DNA of 17,398 bases, taken from assembly GCA_023417515.1 (NCBI GenBank), contig JAEZFL010000130.1, forward strand, positions 1 to 17,398. Direction: 5' to 3'. Source of the DNA: Pseudomonadota bacterium (GTDB lineage Bacteria; Pseudomonadota; Alphaproteobacteria; Sphingomonadales; Sphingomonadaceae). Numbering within the stretch: the first letter of the stretch is position 1; the number at the start of each line of letters is the position of its first letter. Shown piece after piece: positions 6,491 to 12,817 of this stretch. The position numbers and the translations under genes are program-made. The notes beneath the pieces were generated by a model that was not told the origin of the DNA, ran no database searches, and saw only the letters and a program-made list of their open reading frames with translations.

Positions 6491-7105
6491 CTAGAACCCC
6501 ATCAGGGCGAGCACTTCGCGGCGGCTTCGCTCGTCCTTGCGGAACACGCCCATCATCCGGCTCGTCGTCATCATCACTCCCGGAGTCCTCACCCCGCGCG
6601 CGGTCATGCAGGCGTGGGAGGCCTCGATCACCACCGCAACGCCCTGCGGCTGGAGATGCTCCCAGATCGCGTCGGCGACCTCGGCGGTCAGCCGCTCCTG
6701 CACCTGGAGGCGGCGCGCAAAACCGTGGAGCACGCGGGCGAGCTTGGAGATCCCGACGACCCGGTCGTTGGGAAGATAGGCGATATGCGCCTTGCCGATG
6801 ATCGGCGCCATGTGATGCTCGCAATGGGACTGGAACGGAATGTCCTTCAGGAGCACGATCTCGTCATAGCCGCCGACTTCCTCGAACGTCCGGCTGAGGT
6901 GGGCGCCGGGATCCTCCGCATAGCCTCTGGCATATTCCCGCCAGGCGCGGGCGACGCGGCCGGGCGTGTCGAGCAGCCCTTCCCGGTCGGGATCGTCGCC
7001 CGCCCATCGGATGAGCGTGCGCACCGCCTCCAGCACATCGGCCGGGATCGCGATGTCGCGCGGCTCGCCGACGAGATCGCCGTCCTCGGGTTCCTGTCCG
7101 TTCAC
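6491..7105 (-). CDS. folE: GTP cyclohydrolase I
   Basis: This enzyme converts GTP to 7,8-dihydroneopterin triphosphate, the first step of folate (and queuosine) synthesis. The type I family is certain. HCEHHMAP carries zinc ligands Cys95 and His98, EASHACMTARGV carries His164 and the third ligand Cys166, and GISKLARV plus RLQVQERLT are the usual substrate-pocket segments. I chose GTG at 7105 (204 residues) because AAAGGG sits six bases upstream. An in-frame GTG at 7141 would add 12 residues but lacks a ribosome binding site. A lipoprotein gene follows 2 nt downstream. Divergent transcription of the glycine-zipper gene starts about 200 nt away. Confidence 0.95.
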   Translation of the reverse strand: MNGQEPEDGDLVGEPRDIAIPADVLEAVRTLIRWAGDDPDREGLLDTPGRVARAWREYARGYAEDPGAHLSRTFEEVGGYDEIVLLKDIPFQSHCEHHMAPIIGKAHIAYLPNDRVVGISKLARVLHGFARRLQVQERLTAEVADAIWEHLQPQGVAVVIEASHACMTARGVRTPGVMMTTSRMMGVFRKDERSRREVLALMGF

Positions 7106-7209
7106 CTCTCGCCCTTTCGCTGGCCTGCGCGACGGGTACACAGGGTGGACGCCGCGATAAAGGGGAAGAGGGCGCCCGCAATGCCGGCGCGGTCGCCGCT
7201 CCGCCGCTC

Positions 7210-7222
7210 AAACGAGTCGTTT
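7210..7222. promoter_or_regulatory. Short perfect palindrome between folE and the glycine-zipper gene
   Basis: AAACGA-G-TCGTTT is a 6-bp inverted repeat with one central base in the divergent intergenic region, which is otherwise GC-rich. It could be an operator serving either gene. No promoter element next to it is convincing, so function is not established. Confidence 0.25.
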
Positions 7223-7299
7223 CGTCGCCGTTCCCTTCCCGACCGGTGACGGTCCGTGCCACGATCCTCGCCGCAATTTCTCACCGGGAGGGGACCCCA

Positions 7300-7803
7300 A
7301 TGAACACCCGAATCATCGCCATCGCGCTCGCCGCGGCCACGACAGCCCTCGCCGCCGCACCAGCCGCGGCCCAGACCCGCGCCGAAGAGCAGCGTTGGGA
7401 GGAGGCCCAGCGCCGCTTCGACCAGGAGCGCGCCATCTACGAGCGCGAGCGCGACCGCTACGAGCAGGCGCGCCGCCGCTACCAGTCCGGCGGCTGGCGC
7501 TACGACAATCATGACGAGCGTTATGCGACCGACTATGACGCCTCCCGCTATTATCGCGACGATCCACGCTACCGCGAGCGCGTGCTGACCGCCAACGACC
7601 AGGTCTATCGCGGCTCCGACGGGCGCTATTATTGTCGGCGCAGCGACGGCACGACCGGCCTCATCGTCGGCGGGGCCGCCGGCGGACTCCTCGGCAACGT
7701 CATCGACGGCGGCCGCAACCGGACCGCCGGCACCCTGATCGGCGGAGCGCTCGGCGCTCTCCTCGGCCGCGAGGTCGAGCGCCAGCAAATACGTTGCCGC
7801 TAG
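7300..7803 (+). CDS. Glycine-zipper envelope protein (17 kDa surface antigen-like)
   Basis: A 167-residue exported protein. The signal peptide MNTRIIAIALAAATTALAAA ends near an AAA-QT cleavage site. The middle (residues 25-95) is a highly charged Glu/Arg/Tyr helix with coiled-coil character, followed by Tyr/Asp-rich RYATDYDASRYYRDDPRYR. The C-terminus contains the glycine-zipper 2TM pattern: TGLIVGGAAGGLLGNVIDGG, then AGTLIGGALGALLGREVE. This pattern is typical of small outer-membrane proteins related to the Rickettsia 17 kDa antigen. There is no lipobox, so it is not an obvious lipoprotein. ATG 7300 follows GGGAGGGG; an earlier in-frame ATG at 7246 would put the signal peptide internally and is rejected. 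The precise role is unknown. Confidence 0.88.
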   Translation: MNTRIIAIALAAATTALAAAPAAAQTRAEEQRWEEAQRRFDQERAIYERERDRYEQARRRYQSGGWRYDNHDERYATDYDASRYYRDDPRYRERVLTANDQVYRGSDGRYYCRRSDGTTGLIVGGAAGGLLGNVIDGGRNRTAGTLIGGALGALLGREVERQQIRCR

Positions 7804-7835
7804 CTTTCTGCCCGGCTTCGCTCGGGAGGAGGATC

Positions 7836-7865
7836 ATGGGCGCAGCGGGTGGTGGAGGGGCGTGA
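7836..7865 (+). CDS. Nine-codon leader ORF before the aminoglycoside acetyltransferase
   Basis: ATG at 7836 is preceded by a strong GGGAGGAGG and encodes MGAAGGGGA. Its stop TGA overlaps the GTG start of the next gene as GTGA. The downstream start has its own GGAGGGG inside this mini-ORF. The arrangement fits translational coupling or a leader peptide; that it is translated is inference. Confidence 0.45.
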   Translation: MGAAGGGGA

Positions 7866-8320
7866 TCGACATCCGCATTCTCGAACCGGGCGACCTGGAT
7901 GCGTTCGACAAGCTCCTCGACCTGTTCGCCGATGCCTTCGACGACCCGCAAAGCTACTCGAGCCGACGCCCGGGTCCCGCCTACGCCCGGCGCCTGCTCG
8001 CCCGCGACAGCTTCGTCGCGCTCGCCGCCTTCGACGGCGAGGCGGTGGTCGGCGGCCTCGCGGCCTATGTCCTCGACAAGTTCGAGCAGGAGCGGTCGGA
8101 AGTCTACATCTACGACCTCGCCGTCGCCGGGACTCATCGCCGCCGCGGCATCGCCACGGCGCTCATCGCCCGGCTTCAGGAACTCGCCGCTGCCCGCGGC
8201 GCCTGGGTCAACTCCGTCCAGGCCGACCACGGCGACGATCCCGCCATCGCTCTCTACACCAGGCTCGGAGCGCGGGAGGACGTCCTTCACTTCGACATTG
8301 CGGTGCCCGGCCCCCGATGA
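7862..8320 (+). CDS. AAC(3)-I-type aminoglycoside N-acetyltransferase (GNAT)
   Basis: A 152-residue GNAT-fold enzyme. Compared from memory with AAC(3)-Ia, long stretches agree: FVALAAFDGEAVVGGLAAYV (51-70), FEQERSEVYIYDLAV (74-88), HRRRGIATALI (92-102, acetyl-CoA pyrophosphate loop) and QADHGDDPAIALYTRLG (120-136), then LHFDI. That family acetylates the 3-amino group of the 2-deoxystreptamine ring of gentamicin-type drugs. The start is GTG 7862 behind GGAGGGG, overlapping the stop of a 9-codon leader ORF. No integron features are seen around it, and base composition matches its neighbours, so it looks like a resident chromosomal gene. Substrate specificity is not proved; it could act on another amine. 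Confidence 0.85.
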   Translation: MIDIRILEPGDLDAFDKLLDLFADAFDDPQSYSSRRPGPAYARRLLARDSFVALAAFDGEAVVGGLAAYVLDKFEQERSEVYIYDLAVAGTHRRRGIATALIARLQELAAARGAWVNSVQADHGDDPAIALYTRLGAREDVLHFDIAVPGPR

Positions 8321-8495
8321 ACCGTCCAGTCCTTCTGGATTTGACCCCGCATCGGGCAGGCTGTTCCGGAACCGAAAAGACCGCCGCCGGTTCGGACAGC
8401 TTCCGATCTGGCTCCCAGCCGGCGGATAGCGTAACATTCGATATAGAGTTGAACGTCTTGGCAGCAGCCGGGTCGCTCTAGCCATTGAGGGGGAG

Positions 8496-8669
8496 ATGGA
8501 TCTTTCCAGCATTCGCGTCGAAACGGCGATCGGCCTCATCGCGATTCTGGTGCTGCTGTTGGCGCTGCTTGCCGTTCGCGTCCTTCGCAAGCGCCGCGAG
8601 GAAAAGCGCCCGATGCGCATGGTCTTTCGCCCGCGCGACACCGATCGCGGCAGCGACACCAGCCCGTGA
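8496..8669 (+). CDS. Small single-pass membrane protein
   Basis: A 57-residue ORF with ATG at 8496 behind GAGGGGGAG. After a short polar start (MDLSSIRVET) there is one strongly hydrophobic segment at residues 11-30 (Ile/Leu/Val/Ala). A very basic stretch follows (RKRREEKR, 31-38), then a polar tail ending DRGSDTSP. The positive-inside rule suggests N-out/C-in topology. The family is unknown; it does not resemble a toxin I know. It converges on another tiny membrane-protein gene. The 175 nt upstream, after the acetyltransferase, contain no gene I can support. Confidence 0.65.
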   Translation: MDLSSIRVETAIGLIAILVLLLALLAVRVLRKRREEKRPMRMVFRPRDTDRGSDTSP

Positions 8670-8672
8670 TCC

Positions 8673-8691
8673 CGGCCGGGCGGTCCGGCCG
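8673..8691. terminator. Hairpin between two convergent small genes
   Basis: CGGCCGG (8673-8679) pairs with CCGGCCG (8685-8691) across a five-base loop, exactly between two convergent stop codons. No real T-run follows on either strand, so it would be a weak, bidirectional terminator or mRNA end stabiliser. Confidence 0.4.
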
Positions 8692-8701
8692 TCACCTTAT
8701 G

Positions 8702-8869
8702 CTAGAGCGTCAGGATCGCCACATTGCCCCACATGACGAGCGCTGCGACTAGCATCAGCAGGCCGCGGCGGCGGTCCCTGTGCCTGGCGACCAGATAGGC
8801 GCCGCCGGCGGCGAGCGCGAAGCCCGCGAGCATCAGCAGCGACATGATCAGTGAGGACGCGCCCGCCAT
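8702..8869 (-). CDS. Small two-pass membrane protein
   Basis: A 55-residue ORF with ATG at 8869. Two hydrophobic segments (about residues 6-28 and 37-55) are separated by a basic loop RHRDRRRG at 29-36, giving a hairpin topology with the loop in the cytoplasm. The sequence ends VMWGNVAILTL. Third-position GC is high and hydrophobic content is concentrated in two helices, which argues for a real gene. I recognise no family. The upstream AAGAG is a modest ribosome binding site. It is divergent from the 79-residue gene at 8939. Confidence 0.6.
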   Translation of the reverse strand: MAGASSLIMSLLMLAGFALAAGGAYLVARHRDRRRGLLMLVAALVMWGNVAILTL

Positions 8870-8938
8870 GCCGGCTCTTTACGTCCGCTTAACCCTGAAA
8901 GCCTAGCCTTTCCTTCCACCGCGACATGAGGGGCGGGC

Positions 8939-9178
8939 ATGATACATCAGGATTTCCGGCAGATCGCCGTCGACGCCGCGTTCGAGGCCATCGAGGGCTC
9001 GGTGCTCCCCTCGCTGACCCGGATGATCGAAACCGCGGCCTCGGCCAATCCCGGACTCGACGCGGAAACGAAGGCGGCGGAGCTGCGCGAGCTCGCCCGC
9101 CAGCTTTCGAGCCTCACCGCGATGGTCGAGGCGACGATGCCGAGGCTCTACGCGGCGCCGCTCAGAACCGAGGCGTAA
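8939..9178 (+). CDS. Small helical protein of unknown function
   Basis: A 79-residue soluble protein with ATG at 8939 behind AGGGGCGGG. It looks all-helical, with amphipathic segments AFEAIEGSVLPSLTRMIETA and TKAAELRELARQLSSLTAMV separated by a short ANPGLDAE turn. No cysteines, signal peptide or metal motif are present. Its last 31 nt overlap, tail to tail, the end of the dehydratase gene on the other strand. The two genes therefore share their 3' ends and can form complementary transcripts. I do not recognise the family. Confidence 0.65.
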   Translation: MIHQDFRQIAVDAAFEAIEGSVLPSLTRMIETAASANPGLDAETKAAELRELARQLSSLTAMVEATMPRLYAAPLRTEA

Positions 9179-10107
9179 AGCCCCGGATCCACATTGCCGC
9201 CGGACAGGACGACGACGCTGCCTTCCGGCGCGTCGGGCAGCTTGTCCGCAAGCAAGGCCGCCAGCGCCGCCGCGCCGCCCGGCTCCACCACCAGCCGCAG
9301 ATGGTCGAATGCGAACCGCATAGCCGCGAACGCCTCGGCGTCGGTGACCGCCAGGCCGCGCGCACCGCGCCCGTGGAGCACGCCGAACGTGTAGGGCGAC
9401 ACCATCGGCGTCTGAAGCGCGTCCAGCCTGGTCGGCGACGCGGGCTGGCGGACGGGCACGATCTCGCCGCGCTCGAGCGATTCCGCCATGTCGTCCCATC
9501 CCGCCGGCTCCACCGGCACGACGGCCGAGCCCGGCAGCGCCAGCGCGATGCCCGACGACAGGCCGCCGCCGCCGCATGGCACCACGACCAGCGGCGGCTC
9601 CGCGCCCAGCTGCTCCCGGATCTCGACTCCGGCCGTCCCCTGCCCCTCGATGATGTCGATATCGTCGAACGAGGGCACCACGATCGCGCCCGTCTCGTCG
9701 GAAATGCGCGCGGCGATGGCGACCCGGTCCTCGGTGGCGCGATCGTAGAGAATGATGGCGGCGCCCTCGGCCGCCGTCGCCTCCCGTTTCACCGCGGGCG
9801 CGTCGGACGGCATCACGATGGTCGCGGCGATGCCGAGGCGGCGCGCGGCGATCGCGACTCCGCGGGCATGGTTGCCCGAGGAAAAGGCCACGACCCCGCG
9901 CGCCTTCTCCTCCTCGCCGAGCTGGAGCAGGCGGTTGGTGGCGCCGCGCAGCTTGAACGCCCCGCCCTGTTGCAGGCATTCGGCCTTGGCCCACAGCCGG
10001 CGCCCCCGCCATTCGAACGGCAGCAGCGGCGTCCTGGACACCCATCCGGCAATCCGCCGCGCCGCCGATTCGACCCCGTCGCGGGTCGGTTGATTCCGAT
10101 TCATCAT
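9148..10107 (-). CDS. PLP-dependent threonine/serine dehydratase-like enzyme
   Basis: A fold-type II pyridoxal-phosphate enzyme of 319 residues, the length of a catabolic threonine dehydratase or serine racemase without a regulatory ACT domain. The Schiff-base lysine is Lys52 in GGAFKLRGATN, SSGNHARG (76-83) holds the substrate carboxylate, and the phosphate-binding tetraglycine loop is CGGGGL (178-183). A C-terminal LSGGNVDP matches the family. Likely reaction: L-threonine or L-serine to 2-oxobutanoate or pyruvate plus ammonia; racemase activity or another hydroxy-amino acid cannot be excluded. Two successive ATG codons (10107 and 10104) are possible starts. It is divergent from the ornithine decarboxylase and overlaps the 79-residue gene at its 3' end. 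Confidence 0.9.
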   Translation of the reverse strand: MMNRNQPTRDGVESAARRIAGWVSRTPLLPFEWRGRRLWAKAECLQQGGAFKLRGATNRLLQLGEEEKARGVVAFSSGNHARGVAIAARRLGIAATIVMPSDAPAVKREATAAEGAAIILYDRATEDRVAIAARISDETGAIVVPSFDDIDIIEGQGTAGVEIREQLGAEPPLVVVPCGGGGLSSGIALALPGSAVVPVEPAGWDDMAESLERGEIVPVRQPASPTRLDALQTPMVSPYTFGVLHGRGARGLAVTDAEAFAAMRFAFDHLRLVVEPGGAAALAALLADKLPDAPEGSVVVLSGGNVDPGLYASVLSGAA

Positions 10108-10111
10108 CGCT

Positions 10112-10183
10112 CGTCATTGGAAGGAGCGGAGCAACGAAGCAATCCAGACGGCACAAGGGATCGCTTCGCGGCACTCCCGATGA
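10112..10183. repeat. REP-like imperfect palindrome
   Basis: The left half contains CGTCATTGGAAGGAGCGGAG and AAGCAATCC (10137-10145). The right half mirrors it with GGATCGCTT (10158-10166) and ends in CCCGATGAC. The pattern GTCATTG...GAAGCAATCC is familiar as a dispersed bacterial intergenic palindrome. It sits just upstream of the dehydratase start, in its leader or promoter region. Confidence 0.55.
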
Positions 10184-10277
10184 CTTGAAGCGGCGCATTT
10201 CGTCCCATCGAACCAACAGCTTAGCGGCGGCGCTCAGCGTCACGCCCCGTGTCGGCCAAATCTCGCCGCTGCGGGTC

Positions 10278-10306
10278 TTTACATGGCGGGACCCCCTCCA
10301 TATATG
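10278..10306 (+). promoter_or_regulatory. Candidate promoter of the ornithine decarboxylase gene
   Basis: TTTACA (10278-10283) and TATATG (10301-10306) are separated by exactly 17 nt and resemble sigma-70-type -35 and -10 boxes. Transcription would begin near 10312-10314, which coincides with the first arm of the predicted leader fold. Confidence 0.5.
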
Positions 10307-10313
10307 CCGCGCC

Positions 10314-10385
10314 GCAGCCCCAAGGGGACTTCCAATAACCGCAAGGCTGCATTTTTCGCCGCTACCGTTTTGGAGGTCCCTTGAG
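10314..10385 (+). promoter_or_regulatory. Structured leader RNA controlling ornithine decarboxylase
   Basis: Stem 1 pairs GCAGCC (10314-10319) with GGCTGC (10345-10350) and is followed by ATTTTT, like a small attenuator. Between its arms, AAGGGGACTTCC (10322-10333) is complementary, with one bulged G and one wobble, to GGAGGTCCCTT (10372-10382). That second segment contains the Shine-Dalgarno of the TTG start at 10386. The order of arms makes an H-type pseudoknot that hides the ribosome binding site. A further segment, GGGACCCCCTCC (10288-10299), could also pair with the same region but lies upstream of the predicted start of transcription. An alphaproteobacterial leader family (speF RNA) is known upstream of ornithine decarboxylase genes; membership is likely but untested. 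Confidence 0.65.
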
Positions 10386-11573
10386 TTGCACAAGCATCAT
10401 AGCGCGCTGGGGCTAGCTACGTCCCTTCGACCGGACCAGCCGGTCACGCTCATTCGCCCGCACGCCGCTGCCCGTGCCGCCCGCTTCTTTGCCGAGAAGT
10501 TTCCGGGGCGGTCGATGTATGCCGTGAAGGCGAATCCGGACCCCGCCCTGCTTCAGGTGCTGTGGGACAGCGGAATCACCCATTATGACGTCGCCTCGAT
10601 CGCCGAGGTGCGCCTGGTCGCGACCACGCTTCCGGAAGCGACCTTGTGCTTCATGCACCCGGTGAAGGCCGAGGAGGCCATCGCCGAGGCCTATTTCGAG
10701 CACAATGTCCGCACCTTCTCCCTCGACACGATGGAGGAGCTGGAGAAGATCGTCCGCGCGACTGGCGGCGCGACCGACCTCAACCTGTGCGTCCGAATCC
10801 GGGTGAGCTCGGACCATTCGAAGCTCAGCCTGGCCTCCAAGTTCGGCGCCGCTCCGGACGAGATGAAGGAGCTTCTGATCGCGACCCGCCAGGCGGCGGA
10901 CGCGCTCGGCATCTGCTTCCATGTCGGAAGCCAGGCGATGACCCCGGCCGCCTATGGCGAGGCGATGGAGCGCGTTCGCGCGGCGATCGTCGGGGCGGCG
11001 GTCACGGTCGACATCGTCGATGTCGGCGGCGGCTTCCCGTCCTGGTATCCGGGCATGGAGCCCCCGCCGCTCGAGGCCTATTTCGAGGTGATCGCGCGCT
11101 CGTTCGAGGACCTGCCGATCTCCTATTCGGCGGAATTGTGGTGCGAGCCCGGCCGCGCGCTGTGCGCCGAATATGCCAGCGTCCTCGTGCGCGTCGAGAA
11201 GCGCCGCGGCGACCAGCTCTACATCAACGAGGGGGCCTATGGCGCCCTGTTCGATGCGGCTCATGTCGGCTGGCGATTCCCGGTCGAGCTCGTCCGCGCG
11301 AAGGCGTCGAACACCCGCGACATGGCGTTCAGCTTCTACGGGCCGACCTGCGACGATCTCGACCATATGGCCGGGCCGTTCATGCTGCCGGCCGACGTCG
11401 ATGCCGGCGACTATATCGAGATCGGAATGCTCGGCGCCTATGGCACCGCGATGCGGACCCGCTTCAACGGCTTCGGCGCCGGCCTCACCGTGGAAGCCGG
11501 GGACGAGCCGATGGCGACGCTGTACGGCGCGCCGGCGGAACGGGCCGTCCCGTCGAACGTCGTCACGCTGTAA
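10386..11573 (+). CDS. Ornithine decarboxylase, eukaryotic-type (fold III PLP enzyme)
   Basis: This enzyme decarboxylates L-ornithine to putrescine, the entry to polyamine synthesis. It is a 395-residue alanine-racemase-fold enzyme. The PLP lysine is Lys48 in YAVKANPDP, then HVGSQ (179-183), the glycine loop DVGGGFPSWYPG (212-223), EPGR (254-257), the catalytic Cys322-Asp323 in GPTCDDLD, and Tyr352 in GAYGTAM. The CD-type motif marks ornithine/lysine decarboxylases rather than diaminopimelate decarboxylase. The start is TTG 10386, eight bases after GGAGGT; the frame is open back to 10185 but that part is the leader. Some relatives also take lysine. A deoxyhypusine-synthase-like gene follows, separated by a palindromic repeat. 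Confidence 0.92.
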   Translation: MHKHHSALGLATSLRPDQPVTLIRPHAAARAARFFAEKFPGRSMYAVKANPDPALLQVLWDSGITHYDVASIAEVRLVATTLPEATLCFMHPVKAEEAIAEAYFEHNVRTFSLDTMEELEKIVRATGGATDLNLCVRIRVSSDHSKLSLASKFGAAPDEMKELLIATRQAADALGICFHVGSQAMTPAAYGEAMERVRAAIVGAAVTVDIVDVGGGFPSWYPGMEPPPLEAYFEVIARSFEDLPISYSAELWCEPGRALCAEYASVLVRVEKRRGDQLYINEGAYGALFDAAHVGWRFPVELVRAKASNTRDMAFSFYGPTCDDLDHMAGPFMLPADVDAGDYIEIGMLGAYGTAMRTRFNGFGAGLTVEAGDEPMATLYGAPAERAVPSNVVTL

Positions 11574-11580
11574 AAAATCT

Positions 11581-11698
11581 CCCCTCCCTGCAAGGGAGGG
11601 GATGGGGGTGGGTCCGGCCGCAAGGCCGGGCACGCTCGACGCTGCGAAAGCTCGCTGCGCTCGCTACCCACCCCTAACCCCTCCCTTGCAGGGAGGGG
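11581..11698. repeat. Long inverted repeat between the two polyamine genes
   Basis: Arms of 33 nt at 11581-11613 and 11666-11698 are inverted copies with only two mismatches. Each arm itself begins with a hairpin (CCCCTCCCTGCAAGGGAGGGG is itself palindromic). The 52-nt centre holds smaller GC palindromes such as CCGGCCGCAAGGCCGG and GAAAGCTCGCTGCGCTCGC. It starts 7 nt after the decarboxylase stop, without a T-run, and ends 60 nt before the next start. The architecture resembles a non-autonomous REP/MITE-type element. In mRNA it would form a very stable structure and may limit read-through or protect the upstream message. Confidence 0.8.
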
Positions 11699-11758
11699 AC
11701 GAAACGGGTTTCCGCGTCCCCACGAACGACGGCGGTTCATAGTGGAAGTATGGACAGA

Positions 11759-12814
11759 ATGACCGACACCCTGATCAACGACAAGCGCAAGGCCGAGCTC
11801 CTCGCCAACGAGGTCGAGCATATCGACATCACCAGCTTCGACGCGCGCCCCATCGTCGACGCGATGAAGAAGATGAGCTTCTCGTCGCGCGACACCGGCC
11901 GCGCGACCGAGATCTACAACATGATGCTCGCCGACAAGGAGTGCTCGATCGCGCTCGTCGTCGCGGGCTCGACCTCGGCCGGCGGCTGCATGGACCTCTA
12001 TGCCGAGCTGGTGCGCAACAACATGGTCGACATGATCGTCGCCACCGGCGCCACGATCGTCGACATGGATTTCTTCGAGGCGCTCGGCCACAAGCATTTC
12101 CAGGCCAACGAGATCCCCGACGACGACACTTTGCGCTCGCTCTACATCGACCGCATCTACGACACCTATATCGACGAGGTGGCGCTCCAGAACGTCGACC
12201 ACACGATCTTCGAGATCGCCGAGACGCTTGAGCCCAAGGCCTATTCCTCGCGCGCCTTCATCCGCGAGATGGGCAAATATCTCATGACCCACGGCAAGAA
12301 GGACAACAGCCTCGTCAAGCTCGCCTACGAGCATGACGTGCCGATCTTCTGCCCGGCCTTCACCGACAGCTCGGCGGGCTTCGGCCTGGTCAAGCACCAG
12401 GTCGACGCGATGAAGGCGGGCAAGCCCTACATGACGATCGACAGCGTCGCCGACTTCCGCGAGCTCACCGACATCAAGATCAAGGCCGGCACCACCGGCT
12501 TGCTGATGATCGGCGGCGGCGTTCCGAAAAACTTCATCCAGGACACCGTCGTGTGCGCCGAGATCCTCGGCCACGACGATGTCGAGGTTCACAAATACGC
12601 CGTCCAGATCACCGTCGCCGATGTCCGCGACGGCGCCTGCTCGTCCTCGACCCTCCAGGAGGCGGCGAGCTGGGGCAAGGTGAGCACCGCGATGGAGCAG
12701 ATGGTGTACGCCGAGGCGACCACCGTCCTCCCGCTCCTCGCCAGCGACGCCTACCACCGCGGCCATTGGCGCGACCGCGAGGCCAGGCGCTATGGCAAGA
12801 TGTTCGACCAATAA
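11759..12814 (+). CDS. Deoxyhypusine synthase-like protein, probable homospermidine synthase
   Basis: A 351-residue member of the deoxyhypusine synthase family. Family landmarks (numbered from ATG 11759) are the NNMVDMIVATGATIVDMDFFEALG segment (about 88-111), PAFTDSSAGF with its conserved Asp, the GGGVPKNF loop, and the active-site lysine Lys307 in EAASWGKVS. Bacteria lack the eIF5A substrate of the true enzyme. The NAD-dependent aminobutyl transfer is therefore likely used on putrescine to give sym-homospermidine, as plant homospermidine synthase does after descent from this family. The GGGVPKNF loop has Asn-Phe where the eukaryotic enzyme has His-His. ATG 11750 is an alternative start, three residues earlier. 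The preceding decarboxylase would supply putrescine. The exact product is inference. Confidence 0.88.
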   Translation: MTDTLINDKRKAELLANEVEHIDITSFDARPIVDAMKKMSFSSRDTGRATEIYNMMLADKECSIALVVAGSTSAGGCMDLYAELVRNNMVDMIVATGATIVDMDFFEALGHKHFQANEIPDDDTLRSLYIDRIYDTYIDEVALQNVDHTIFEIAETLEPKAYSSRAFIREMGKYLMTHGKKDNSLVKLAYEHDVPIFCPAFTDSSAGFGLVKHQVDAMKAGKPYMTIDSVADFRELTDIKIKAGTTGLLMIGGGVPKNFIQDTVVCAEILGHDDVEVHKYAVQITVADVRDGACSSSTLQEAASWGKVSTAMEQMVYAEATTVLPLLASDAYHRGHWRDREARRYGKMFDQ

Positions 12815-12817
12815 GGT

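Noticed and set aside
7800..8500. Integron cassette around the AAC(3)-I-like gene
   Set aside because: No attC-like inverted site, no integrase and no composition shift are visible on either side.
10185..10385. N-terminal extension of the ornithine decarboxylase to ATG 10185
   Set aside because: The extension covers the promoter and the structured leader and has no family similarity; the TTG at 10386 has a perfectly placed GGAGGT.
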